Shown: positions 26,179-34,406 of the stretch, piece by piece
How the letters are laid out: every line of letters begins with the position of its first letter
How positions within the stretch are numbered: the first letter of the stretch is position 1
Assembly: GCA_020050835.1 (NCBI GenBank)
Contig: JAGVKB010000107.1
Span: 1 to 38,504 of the forward strand
Length of the DNA stretch: 38,504 nt
Direction of reading: 5' to 3'
From: Candidatus Obscuribacterales bacterium
Lineage (GTDB): Bacteria > Cyanobacteriota > Vampirovibrionia > Obscuribacterales > Obscuribacteraceae
Notes under the pieces: model-generated
Databases searched by the model: none
Told to the model about the DNA's origin: nothing
Seen by the model: the letters and a program-made list of their open reading frames with translations, nothing else
Made by a program: the position numbers and the translations under genes

Positions 26179-26859
26179 TCATTTCTGGTCTGGCTTCTGT
26201 TGGCCAAGCAGGTGAATGATGCGATCGAGACGTTGCAGTAATGTGATTGAGGCCAATGGGATGAAAAGCAGCAGCAGCAAACCGAAGATTGAATATCCCA
26301 TGCCGGTCCAATTAGGAAAGAGTCCGTAAAAAAGGCAGGCGCCCATCAGATAAATCATCCGGTCCGCCTTGCCGAGAATTCCTATGTACACTCGCTCTGA
26401 TGCTACCGCTTTACCGAGAATACCGATATAACTAACCATCAATATTGAGATGATAGAGAGCAAACCCGACAGCTTATCGACTGCAGGTGAAAGGGTCAAG
26501 CCAAGGAAGATAGCCACATCTGCCAGCCGGTCGCTGACTTCATTCAAGACCTCTCCGGCCGCCCTGGCTTTGCCGGTCTGCTGGGCCAGCATACCGTCGA
26601 GAGCGTTGAGTGCAAGTCTGGCAAACAAAAGCGGCACGGCCGCGACAGCCAAGAAAGGATGCTCGTACGAGTTACACAAAAGGATTCCAGCCAGGATGGA
26701 TAGAGCTAGCGCCGACCAGGTCAAAACATCCGGGTGAACATTCCAGAGCAGCTTGATCAGCGGCTGGAGCTGTTCACGAAACCACGGCTTGATATTGTAA
26801 ATTCCCATGCCGCCCTTCATTATGAATGCGCTGTTTTGCTGAGCGGAATCCTTGAACAT
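26179..26859 (-). CDS. CDP-alcohol phosphatidyltransferase, YnbA-like
   Basis: This integral membrane protein of 226 residues would transfer a phosphatidyl group from CDP-diacylglycerol to an alcohol. The start chosen is the ATG at 26859, with AGAGG close upstream. The frame extends to a TTG at 26919, and the ATG at 26808 (MGIYNIKPWFREQ) matches the start of YnbA-type proteins as I remember them, so the true protein may be shorter. The family motif is at residues 85-110 but is altered: Asn85 in place of the first Asp, Asp88 present, Gln93 in place of Arg, Asn106 in place of the third Asp, Asp110 present. Asn at the first and third positions is, to my recollection, usual for the YnbA branch. 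The gene starts a lipid cluster with cdsA 26 nt downstream. Confidence 0.85.
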   Translation of the reverse strand: MFKDSAQQNSAFIMKGGMGIYNIKPWFREQLQPLIKLLWNVHPDVLTWSALALSILAGILLCNSYEHPFLAVAAVPLLFARLALNALDGMLAQQTGKARAAGEVLNEVSDRLADVAIFLGLTLSPAVDKLSGLLSIISILMVSYIGILGKAVASERVYIGILGKADRMIYLMGACLFYGLFPNWTGMGYSIFGLLLLLFIPLASITLLQRLDRIIHLLGQQKPDQK

Positions 26860-26999
26860 TGTACCTCTTCGCATCTCTGAAACCCTACAATGACACGATA
26901 GAGCCTTCCGCGAGTACAAAATCAGCTGCTGTTACAGTTCCAAAACTGATTGATCAATCGGTGCAACGTGCCGCCATGTTGATCATTCGATGCGGGCTG

Positions 27000-28304
27000 C
27001 TACTGTCCTGGCAGCTGGCGATCGATCCGGCAAGCAGGCAGCTTGGCAAAGAGTTGAGCAGCTTTTGCCTCGCTGATGCTGGCAGGCAGATGTAGCTCGC
27101 GCAGATGAGTCAGTCGAGCCAGCTCGATAACGGCAGCATCGGTAATCTTAGTTGATTCCAGTCGCAGGTCGATCAGCTGATGTAGGCAGGCAAGCGCCTT
27201 CAGGTCTGAGTCATCCGTCTTAGTCCGGTTGAGGTGGAGGCGTCGCAGCGACGATAGGGCGCTCAGGCGAGATAGTCCGCCGCCTACTTGCGTATCGCTT
27301 AAGTCTAGCGCGTTAAGCGATCTGAGTTTCTGGAGATAAATTAGACCTTCGTTGTCGATCTGAGTGCCTTGTAGTGACAAGATATCCAGTCTGTTCAGCT
27401 TATCCAAGAATTGTAGCCCACGGCTGGTAATCAAGGTAGAGGTCAGGTTCAAGAATGAAAGTGATGGAGATTTTTGGAGGCAATGCATGGTTTGATCACC
27501 ACAGGTGGTGTGCTGCAGATCGAGTGCTCTTAAGTTGGCAATATTAGAAAAGTCGCACAGGCTCGTGCCATTGGTATGAGTTGAGTTAAGGTAAAGCTCT
27601 TTGAGAGAAGCAAGCCCAGCGATACTGGCGAGATCCTTTTCTTCAATCGATGATTTTTCGAAACTGATGAGCTCTAAATGCTTTAGATTTCGCCACGGTG
27701 AGAGATCGCCGCCGGCAAAGTTAGAATTGAAAATGAGCAGATATTTGAGCCTTTTCAGCCTGCCAATCGCCTGGACCAGCTCCGCAGTGGCGGACGGACC
27801 TCTATATTCGAGGACATCGATTGAATCGGGAGGAAAGCTTGATAGAACAGAGAGCTTGGCTTCGTTTGATCTGATTTTCAGCCTCAACAGGCCACCCGGC
27901 GGAATCCGGATCTCCCCCTTGGCCGGTCCGATATATTCCCAGGTCGTATCCCAGTATCCGGACTGGTGAGGGTATCCGATCTCCAGAGTACCGACAGTGC
28001 CGTCGCCGGGCAAGACGTAAATTCGATTACCGGCACCGGCTCTGCCGGCCGAGCCTTTCTCTTCTGGCGGCTGTGAGCTGGTGGTCGCCGCTGGCAGTTT
28101 GTCGAGCGTGATCTCCTTGTCGATCAGCTTCTCCAGTTTGGCGATAGCGGGGTCATCGATTCCAAATTTGACCGGTGGCTCTGCCGGTTCATACTTAACA
28201 GTCAGCAGTCTGAAAATTGCGCTGGCTCCAACTAGCACGCAGACAGCGACTCCAACGAACAGAGTAGCGATTAGCAGCCAGGTCCGATCTGATTTAGGTG
28301 CCAT
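27000..28304 (-). CDS. Membrane-anchored leucine-rich-repeat protein
   Basis: This 434-residue protein has one N-terminal membrane segment (about residues 9-32), a Pro/Lys/Glu-rich linker, then a beta-type domain (about 90-170). About ten leucine-rich repeats (about 175-425) follow, each near 23-25 residues, with the pattern LxxLxxLxLxxTxIxDxGL. They resemble the RNI/F-box-type LRRs common in planctomycetes and related bacteria. Such repeats usually bind protein partners. The orientation suggests that the LRR domain is periplasmic. It follows the SGNH gene after 56 nt and probably belongs to the MBOAT operon. No clear ribosome binding site precedes the ATG at 28304. The specific partner is unknown. 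Confidence 0.82.
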   Translation of the reverse strand: MAPKSDRTWLLIATLFVGVAVCVLVGASAIFRLLTVKYEPAEPPVKFGIDDPAIAKLEKLIDKEITLDKLPAATTSSQPPEEKGSAGRAGAGNRIYVLPGDGTVGTLEIGYPHQSGYWDTTWEYIGPAKGEIRIPPGGLLRLKIRSNEAKLSVLSSFPPDSIDVLEYRGPSATAELVQAIGRLKRLKYLLIFNSNFAGGDLSPWRNLKHLELISFEKSSIEEKDLASIAGLASLKELYLNSTHTNGTSLCDFSNIANLRALDLQHTTCGDQTMHCLQKSPSLSFLNLTSTLITSRGLQFLDKLNRLDILSLQGTQIDNEGLIYLQKLRSLNALDLSDTQVGGGLSRLSALSSLRRLHLNRTKTDDSDLKALACLHQLIDLRLESTKITDAAVIELARLTHLRELHLPASISEAKAAQLFAKLPACRIDRQLPGQ

Positions 28305-28360
28305 TTAGGTTTTTCATGAACAGTTGTCTGCGCTATTCAATTCTAAATAAAAAGGGCGAA

Positions 28361-29608
28361 CTACTGCAAACTTTCCTTCGGACGATGAGCCAAGCCGGTG
28401 GCTGGCACAGACAAGGCCTCGGCCAGTTGACCGTTGGCTGTGATTGCTCCCGCTATCTGGTCGAGCAGTTTTTTGCCACCGGCTGAATTCATGTGCGAGG
28501 TGTCGTAGAAATCCGCTCTGGTAAAAGTGGAGCGGTCGTTGAGATTCAAGAACGGGCAGCACTTCTCTCTGGCGGTCCTCTCCAGCATCGCCAGATAGCG
28601 ATTGTAGTACCCCTCCGGCATTAGAGCCAGGTTTTGCTCGGTCAGTGGCATGTTTACAATCAGCACTGGAATGTCGCTGCTTCGACAGTAGTCGAGCAGT
28701 TTTCCGAGGAAGACAGTTTGAATGTCGAACATATCCCTGTGTTTGATTCGATATCGCTTCCTGTACTCGGCTGAGTTGTCTTCCCACGAATACGGCTGGT
28801 GGGAGCGCACGATGAACATGCGCTCCTCGACTTCGGAGCGTAAGTTGCTGGGCAGGTTCTTGGTGGGGTCGGCCCTTTCGATCAAACTTGGTACGCAGAA
28901 GCTGCTCACTTTCGGTGAAAGTGTTTGTTTAACCGCTTCGGCCAGGATGACCTGAGTGTCTAGTTTCTTACTCCAGAGATAGATTGCGTTGCCAACGTAG
29001 TAGTCGATGCGATGCCAGAATTGCGGCATGGCTATGCTGATTACGTCGCTTACATCCACGAATCGCTTCAGGTAACGAAACGGCGGGGTGGCGGCCGGGC
29101 AGCTGACACCGCTGTCTATGAAATCCCGCAAGGAGAGTCCAAGTACCAGAAGCTTTGGTTTGCGATCGGTGCGGAAGAGCGCTTTGGCAACGATGTAATC
29201 ATCCGAGATCATTGAGCCGGGTAAGGCGAAGTTAAAACAGGATGCCGTGCGCAAACCAAGCTTTTCTGAGACTAGGCTGCTGAGGTATTCGGATTTGTGA
29301 TGATGCACATAATCTAGGTCTCGTTTGAGAAAGTCCGCGTCCTGACGGGAGACTGGATGCATCATTAAGGACGAACCGAGTAGCGCTACAGATGGTGCCT
29401 GGTGCTGGTCGAGGTACTCGCGAGTTGCCCACCAGGTCCAGGTATGAGCGGCCGGGAGGCTGTCCGGATCTACCTTTGAAAGCGGTTGAGCGTACCAGAA
29501 CAGGACATTGACTGCAAAGAAGAGCGCCAGACCCGAGATGACATGACTTTTCCAGAAGGAGGCTTGTTCCTGCGGTCGAATGAGTTGATTGTTGTCTGGA
29601 AGTTTCAT
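28361..29608 (-). CDS. SGNH-hydrolase-like partner of the MBOAT acyltransferase
   Basis: This 415-residue protein has an N-terminal membrane anchor (about residues 21-41) and a periplasmic SGNH-type domain. VALLGSSLMMHP places the candidate nucleophile Ser at residues 79-80, and FYDTSHMN near 367-373 supplies the Asp-x-x-His pair. It resembles the DUF1574/AlgJ/DltD-type proteins that sit beside MBOAT transferases and move acyl groups onto exopolysaccharide. The start is the ATG at 29608, since the frame's first codon is TTG; it lies 9 nt after the MBOAT stop, with no separate ribosome binding site, so translation is probably coupled. The substrate, probably a cell-surface polysaccharide, cannot be deduced. 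Confidence 0.82.
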   Translation of the reverse strand: MKLPDNNQLIRPQEQASFWKSHVISGLALFFAVNVLFWYAQPLSKVDPDSLPAAHTWTWWATREYLDQHQAPSVALLGSSLMMHPVSRQDADFLKRDLDYVHHHKSEYLSSLVSEKLGLRTASCFNFALPGSMISDDYIVAKALFRTDRKPKLLVLGLSLRDFIDSGVSCPAATPPFRYLKRFVDVSDVISIAMPQFWHRIDYYVGNAIYLWSKKLDTQVILAEAVKQTLSPKVSSFCVPSLIERADPTKNLPSNLRSEVEERMFIVRSHQPYSWEDNSAEYRKRYRIKHRDMFDIQTVFLGKLLDYCRSSDIPVLIVNMPLTEQNLALMPEGYYNRYLAMLERTAREKCCPFLNLNDRSTFTRADFYDTSHMNSAGGKKLLDQIAGAITANGQLAEALSVPATGLAHRPKESLQ

Positions 29609-29617
29609 CAATCGATT

Positions 29618-31069
29618 CTAAAACTGGAAGTAGATGAAGCGCGGGGATGTATCGGGTGTGAAAACTATGAGTAAGGCGATCATTGCGGCTACGTATGCTG
29701 CCTGTAACGCCTTCGGAAATGAGAGCGGCCGCTCGCGTTTGCTGAGTTTGTTCGAAAGTACCTGACCGGCGAACAAGAGAGCAAGAATGAATGGCAGGAG
29801 CATGAACATCACTGGGTCTTTCGTTGATGGCAGGCTCAAGCTCCAAGTCTGCATCCCTTGCGACATCGGACCGAGGCAGAGCAGCTTGCTGATGATGGCG
29901 GTGGACTGGGCGAAGGTGTCCGCTCGGAAAAACACCCAGCCGATGCAGACGAGATGAAAGGTCGTGACAATGGACATGACGTGGCCGATTGGAGACTTAA
30001 GTGAGCTCTTAATCCAGGACACACCATCAGTCAGGCGTTGAAACTCACGATGCAAGATCAGAAGAATACCTTGATACGCACCCCAGACTAGAAAGTGCAT
30101 GGACGCGCCGTGCCAGAGTCCGCCCAGCAACATGGTCAAGAAGAGATTTCGGTAGACGAATAAGCGGCCGCCTCGACTTCCTCCCAGCGGAATGAAAAGA
30201 TAATCACGCAGCCAGGTGGACAGAGAGATATGCCAACGGTGCCAGAATTCGGCGATCGATGAAGCCAGGTAAGGAAGGTTGAAGTTGGGGGGCACTTTGA
30301 AGCCGATCAAAAGCGCTGACCCACGGGCGATGTCGGTGTAGCCTGAAAAATCAAAATAGATCTGGAAGGCGAAGGCGTAGACGGCCAACCACATGTCCAA
30401 GCTGCTTAGAAGCTCGGGATGATCGAAGGCGCTTTGCACAACAACTGCCAGATTGTCCGCGAATAGTACTTTCTTGAAGAGTCCAAACAGGATCAGATTG
30501 ACTCCTTGATCGAACCATTCCGGATTAAATTTCAGCTTTTCGGACAATTGCGGAATGAAGTCCTGATAACGCTTAATCGGCCCGGCTATCTGAGTGGGAA
30601 AGAAGCTGGCAAAGAGCGCGAAGGAAGGAAAGGATTTTACGACCGGACCACCTTTGTAGACGTCGGTTACGTAGTGGATGAACTCGAAGACGAAAAACGA
30701 GATGCCCAGTGGCAAAATGATCTGGAACGGCAGAGCGGGAAGGTGCTTACCCCACGGCGCAAGCGTTTGGTTAAGCATGTCGACCGTGAAATAGGCATAC
30801 TTGAATACGCCCAGAATAATCAAGTTGGTTGTCACTGCAGTGCACAACCAGAGTTTGCGCTTGCTATTGGCGCGAGCGATCGCGAGCCCAAACAGGTAAT
30901 TGACCAGAGTCAATCCCAGTATCAATAGGCCATAGACTGGTTTCCAAGTCATGTAAAAGACGTAGCTGGCCACCAAGAGTAGTGGCACTCGCCAGCGCTG
31001 CGGGCAGGACCAGAAAAGCAGCACCACAATCGGCAGAAAGATTAGATAACCGAGGCTGTTAAAGAGCAC
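29618..31069 (-). CDS. MBOAT O-acyltransferase (AlgI/PatA-type)
   Basis: This polytopic membrane protein of 483 residues has the classical MBOAT opening (LFNSLGYLIFLPIVVLLFW). Conserved segments are FPTQIAGPIKRYQDF (157-171), FDFSGYTDIARG (239-250), EFWHRWHISLSTWLRDY (274-290) and GGLWHGASMHF (316-326), where His320 is the expected catalytic residue. Members of this branch pass acetyl or other acyl groups across the membrane to extracellular polysaccharides such as alginate or peptidoglycan. Translation starts at a GTG at 31069, with AGGGGAG 7 nt upstream. It is the first gene of a probable operon with the SGNH protein and the LRR protein, and a promoter is visible upstream. Confidence 0.95.
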   Translation of the reverse strand: MLFNSLGYLIFLPIVVLLFWSCPQRWRVPLLLVASYVFYMTWKPVYGLLILGLTLVNYLFGLAIARANSKRKLWLCTAVTTNLIILGVFKYAYFTVDMLNQTLAPWGKHLPALPFQIILPLGISFFVFEFIHYVTDVYKGGPVVKSFPSFALFASFFPTQIAGPIKRYQDFIPQLSEKLKFNPEWFDQGVNLILFGLFKKVLFADNLAVVVQSAFDHPELLSSLDMWLAVYAFAFQIYFDFSGYTDIARGSALLIGFKVPPNFNLPYLASSIAEFWHRWHISLSTWLRDYLFIPLGGSRGGRLFVYRNLFLTMLLGGLWHGASMHFLVWGAYQGILLILHREFQRLTDGVSWIKSSLKSPIGHVMSIVTTFHLVCIGWVFFRADTFAQSTAIISKLLCLGPMSQGMQTWSLSLPSTKDPVMFMLLPFILALLFAGQVLSNKLSKRERPLSFPKALQAAYVAAMIALLIVFTPDTSPRFIYFQF

Positions 31070-31127
31070 CGATACTCCCCTGCCCAGCCAGACTTCGGCT
31101 GAGCCCAGAACATATTACGTTGTCATC

Positions 31128-31156
31128 CATATAAGGGATAACTGTTTTGCTGTCAT
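31128..31156 (-). promoter_or_regulatory. Candidate sigma70-type promoter of the MBOAT operon
   Basis: On the minus strand ATGACA (31156-31151) is a 5/6 match to the -35 box. After 17 nt it is followed by TATATG (31133-31128), a 4/6 match to the -10 box. Transcription would start near 31121, giving a leader of about 50 nt before the GTG at 31069. The surrounding sequence is AT-rich relative to the genes. Confidence 0.5.
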
Positions 31157-31275
31157 TTAGAGCTTAACTATTTTTCTTGATTACCGGTCGTGACGAGGTT
31201 GCTGCCTGCGCTCGGCACCACTTGAGAGCTCGCGGGCGCTGCGAGCAAGGTCCTGCTTACAGGATTTTTAGAAGC

Positions 31276-31336
31276 GTAAGCGGTGATTGTCAAGATTTGT
31301 CGCGAGCCCGATGCAAGAAGCTCGCAATCCGCTTAC
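31276..31336. other. Nested inverted repeats downstream of the small membrane-protein gene
   Basis: GTAAGCGG (31276-31283) pairs with CCGCTTAC (31329-31336), and inside it GCGAGC (31302-31307) pairs with GCTCGC (31320-31325). The structure lies 23 nt beyond the stop of the gene ending at 31359. No T-run follows, so it may be a structured 3' end or processing element rather than an intrinsic terminator. Confidence 0.35.
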
Positions 31337-31358
31337 CTGATCTGCTCTGGCAGGAGAA

Positions 31359-31667
31359 CTAAACTGAAGCCTTTTGATGACCGCGCCCGGCAGCGATGTT
31401 GGCGGCGCCGCCGTTGTCGGCCAAAAGCTTGACTGCGAATTCGGTCGAATCGCGTACCTGGTGCAATTCGCGCTCCATTGTTCCGATTTGCGCTTCGAGG
31501 TCGGCGATGCGGCTGTTAAGCGGCAGCAGCTTTTGGTCGGTTTCTTTGGCGGCGATTCTGCTGGCAAGAGCGTCCCCGATCGGTTTTTTCAAAATAAACA
31601 CCGTCACGGCAAACCAGAATCCGATGATTGCCAGCCAGGCGCTGACGATAGCTAATTCACCAATCAT
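31359..31667 (-). CDS. Small membrane protein with a coiled-coil segment
   Basis: This 102-residue protein has one N-terminal membrane segment (about residues 3-25) and a heptad-like helical stretch (KLLPLNSRIADLEAQIGTM, about 46-64), then a mixed C-terminus. The start is the ATG at 31667, with GGGAGG about 9 nt upstream; the frame extends to a TTG at 31697 that has no such site. I do not recognise its family. It may anchor or organise a complex at the membrane. It is 84 nt downstream of the bestrophin gene in the same direction but also has a possible promoter of its own. Confidence 0.75.
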   Translation of the reverse strand: MIGELAIVSAWLAIIGFWFAVTVFILKKPIGDALASRIAAKETDQKLLPLNSRIADLEAQIGTMERELHQVRDSTEFAVKLLADNGGAANIAAGRGHQKASV

Positions 31668-31704
31668 GAATAGGGCCTCCCTGCGGAGAGATGACAATAG
31701 GCAG

Positions 31705-31710
31705 ATTATA
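31705..31710 (-). promoter_or_regulatory. Perfect TATAAT -10 box upstream of the 102-residue gene
   Basis: A perfect TATAAT reads on the minus strand at 31710-31705, 38 nt before the start codon at 31667. No -35 match is found at the right distance (AGCGGA). It could be an activator-dependent promoter or chance. It lies just beyond the stop of the bestrophin gene. Confidence 0.35.
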
Positions 31711-31751
31711 CTCGCCTGAGCAGCGGCTCCGCTTGTTTTGTTGGGTGAAGT

Positions 31752-32633
31752 TCAATTCCTGGCACCAGGCGAGGCGGCGATAACCCGGGGTGAAGCGCAT
31801 TTGAGGGTCTGGCAAACAGATCTTTCAATTGTTTCACAAATATTGTCAAGCGGCAAATCGTTGGAATCCGAGCCGAACGGCTCCTCGACTTCTTCGGCCA
31901 GAAACTCGAGCGCAATCACGAAATAGGTGCCGAGAAACATGAGCGGTATCGTCCAGAGGTCGAAGGACGGAACGAGCAGCCAGGGCAGGACAAGCAGGTA
32001 GAGCAGGAGCCAGGTCCAGATCAAGCTCTTGTATGAGCCGGCGATTGGCGATTTCAGAATCCGCTCGCAAGCTCCGCAGATGTCCATCAGCGAACGAACG
32101 TGGCTGTCGACCAGAATGAGCTCGAATACATCCGCGCCGCTTTTGTCGCCTGCTCGAAAGATGGAATGATAAATCAATCCCGACATGTGTAAGGGCAGAT
32201 GGTCTACTTTGTCCGAATCCGAATCCAGCGTGACAAGCCAGCTGTCCGGGTTCTGACCGCGCAGATGGCTTTTGAGCGCATAAGGGAAGGCGACTAACAA
32301 TTGGCCAACCTCGCACTGCCTGGTGGCGTCGGCTTCGAGATAGACTTTCAGCTTCAAAGCCAGGTTGCGCATATCGTTGACCAGCTGCCCCCAAAGCTTT
32401 CGTCCCTCCCACCAGCGGTCGTAGGCGCTGTTCGTGCGAAAGGCCAGCAAAAGACCGATTACCAAGCCGGTGGCCGATATGACCTCCGTTGCCTCTTGGA
32501 ATTTCTTGACTGGAAAGTAATGATCGTCGAACCAGCAAACGGCGCAGGTATAGATGAAGATGAACGACCAGAGCTGCCAAAACCAGTGTGATTTCGGAAA
32601 GAGTGTGCCGACCAGTTTGTTCATTTTTGGCAT
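31752..32633 (-). CDS. Bestrophin-family anion/ion channel
   Basis: This 293-residue membrane protein matches the prokaryotic bestrophin family (UPF0187). The core has LLLAFRTNSAYDRWWEGRKLWG, typical of the first long helix and neck. Near the C-terminus EEVEEPFGSDSNDLPLD matches the acidic PFGxDxNDLPLD cluster. In this family the proteins form pentameric channels of the inner membrane. The ATG at 32633 is chosen; the frame extends 90 codons further upstream, but that part lies inside the preceding gene in another frame and looks non-coding. An ATG at 32624 is an alternative. It follows the SRPBCC gene by 29 nt and is probably cotranscribed. Confidence 0.92.
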   Translation of the reverse strand: MPKMNKLVGTLFPKSHWFWQLWSFIFIYTCAVCWFDDHYFPVKKFQEATEVISATGLVIGLLLAFRTNSAYDRWWEGRKLWGQLVNDMRNLALKLKVYLEADATRQCEVGQLLVAFPYALKSHLRGQNPDSWLVTLDSDSDKVDHLPLHMSGLIYHSIFRAGDKSGADVFELILVDSHVRSLMDICGACERILKSPIAGSYKSLIWTWLLLYLLVLPWLLVPSFDLWTIPLMFLGTYFVIALEFLAEEVEEPFGSDSNDLPLDNICETIERSVCQTLKCASPRVIAASPGARN

Positions 32634-32662
32634 AGCGGGCCTGATTATTCCTGAAGTGGTCC

Positions 32663-34234
32663 CTAACCGTTGGAACTCTCCGAGAGTCCCTTGATGTGCC
32701 TGAGCACACGTAAGTGTATCTGGTGAATGATGCCGTCCGACCAGATGCGCCAATAGCTGGCCGGCCACATATGATGCTGATACCAAGTGGTCCCTTCCAG
32801 CTTGGTGCCGCCGCCGGCAAGCGGGGTCAACAAAAACTGTCCTTGTCTCGAGGTGAGGAAACCGTCCAGATGCGGCGGATCCAAATGTTTGTGAAAAGAC
32901 CACTCGAACATTGGTTGCGGTTGGGATGAAACGGAGAATCTAAGCAATCTTGGCCTGTCCCATACTTCAATCGGCTCGATAAAAGGACCGGTAGAAAAAA
33001 TGCAGTGCCTGACCGCTCCTGCTCCGCAGCCGTAGATCTTTGCTCTTACAGGATAGGCGATGCCGCTCAGGAAGAGCAATTCGGTCGGGTCCGGCAATTT
33101 GGAAAAGGAGACAACATTGCGCCACACAACTTCCGGCGGTGCCTGGATTGTTACAGAAGAGCGCACCGCAAATAGTGGCGCACCGGGGGCGGCGGCATAT
33201 TCCGCTCCCATTAAGAACGGCAGGAAAAGGAAGATTGAGAGTCGAATCAGAGTTGACTCGCCGGGTTTAGTCGGGCGGCGCTGGATTGCCCAGCCGACCA
33301 GGGCCCCCATCGAGGCGATTACCAGGGCGATCGGTGATGCCATGAGCAGGCAGATTGCACCTTCGACGCCGTAGATGAGCAGCAACCCGGCCAGACTGCC
33401 CAGCGACAACCAGGCTACAAACAAGGATTCGACGAGCTTTCGCGGCTGATTTCTTCCATAAAGAACCACCGAGCTCATCCCGACTGCAAAGGGGATGCCG
33501 ACAAAGAGCCCCCATCCGTAACTCTGGAGAACGGTGGTGCCCAGGATCGCCAGAGCGTAGGAGATCGGCTGTGGAATGAGAATGGCCACGAGCGCGCTGG
33601 CCAGGCGGTCTTCTTTCACGAGCCCGGACGGCAGCCGCTTTGTCCAGTGGCTGTTACCATGTTCTGAATCGGCAGTGCCGCTGCCGAAGATCTCCTTTGC
33701 TCGCTGATTATCCAAGCGCTTCTCTTGGTAGCTTTTGGGCTGCTCGAATGCCGTAAGCTCTTTCTGCTGGCTGGAAATCGACTTCGGGCCGTCATCTTCA
33801 GCGGTGGCGGTTAGCCGTTGAGTGGCAGTGCTCTCGTCAGCCCTCGATGGCAGAACGCACAAAACGAAAAAGAGCAGCAAGTTAACCACCGGCACAAAAA
33901 ACAACTTCACCAGCCATGAGGGCAGCTCGGCCGCACGTAATCTCTTTAGCGTTAAGGCGACTCCGCACCAGATAAAGGGCAGGGCCAGCGACATCATGGT
34001 GGCATAGTAAACGCGCAGCTCCGGTGAGTTGGACACTACATCGAGGGCGGTGCCGGGCATGAAGTAGTCAAGGATAAACCAGGAGCGATGGAAAATAAAC
34101 CAGCTGACTGTGCTGTCGATCGCGTATTTGATTGTGAAAAGCAGGAGACCCAATCCCAGGTAACGCTTGCGGCTCAATGTCCCGTCTATAAGCCACAGTT
34201 CTGAAATAGAGATGCGGGCTGGTGTTTGACTCAT
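32663..34234 (-). CDS. Membrane protein with DUF805-like N-terminus and SRPBCC-like C-terminus
   Basis: This 523-residue protein has three parts. Residues 1-130 contain four membrane segments and a DUF805-like pattern (LWLIDGTLSRKRYLGLGLL, then FIWCGVALTLKRLRAAELP). A polar linker (about 130-205) is followed by a second cluster of about five or six membrane segments (about 210-345). The C-terminal part (about 360-515) resembles the SRPBCC/START-like ligand-binding fold: VTIQAPPEVVWRNVVSFSKLPDP at its start and GQFLLTPLAGGGTKLEGTTWY later. It probably binds a hydrophobic ligand. The ribosome binding site before the ATG at 34234 is weak. It precedes the bestrophin gene, which suggests a shared membrane role. 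Confidence 0.75.
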   Translation of the reverse strand: MSQTPARISISELWLIDGTLSRKRYLGLGLLLFTIKYAIDSTVSWFIFHRSWFILDYFMPGTALDVVSNSPELRVYYATMMSLALPFIWCGVALTLKRLRAAELPSWLVKLFFVPVVNLLLFFVLCVLPSRADESTATQRLTATAEDDGPKSISSQQKELTAFEQPKSYQEKRLDNQRAKEIFGSGTADSEHGNSHWTKRLPSGLVKEDRLASALVAILIPQPISYALAILGTTVLQSYGWGLFVGIPFAVGMSSVVLYGRNQPRKLVESLFVAWLSLGSLAGLLLIYGVEGAICLLMASPIALVIASMGALVGWAIQRRPTKPGESTLIRLSIFLFLPFLMGAEYAAAPGAPLFAVRSSVTIQAPPEVVWRNVVSFSKLPDPTELLFLSGIAYPVRAKIYGCGAGAVRHCIFSTGPFIEPIEVWDRPRLLRFSVSSQPQPMFEWSFHKHLDPPHLDGFLTSRQGQFLLTPLAGGGTKLEGTTWYQHHMWPASYWRIWSDGIIHQIHLRVLRHIKGLSESSNG

Positions 34235-34406
34235 TTCAACCCGGTTGATTCCTTCGCTGAAGTGCTGACTTATTTGATCGGCGCCTGTTCAGTCTAATTT
34301 TAGTAAACTGAGTTCGGAATTTCGAATCGGCATCGATGATTAGTACTCAGAATCCTATCCGGTTGAAAAGGGTCGAGCTCCTTCCACGAACAGCGGAGAA
34401 CAAGTA

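Noticed and set aside
31251-31269. TCCTG-CTTA-CAGGA hairpin followed by TTTTT on the plus strand
   Set aside because: The stem is only 5 bp and no plus-strand gene lies upstream for it to terminate.
32634-32903. N-terminal extension of the bestrophin gene by 90 codons
   Set aside because: It lies within the preceding gene, its residues look non-coding (many His, Arg, Gly), and the family starts near the ATG at 32633.
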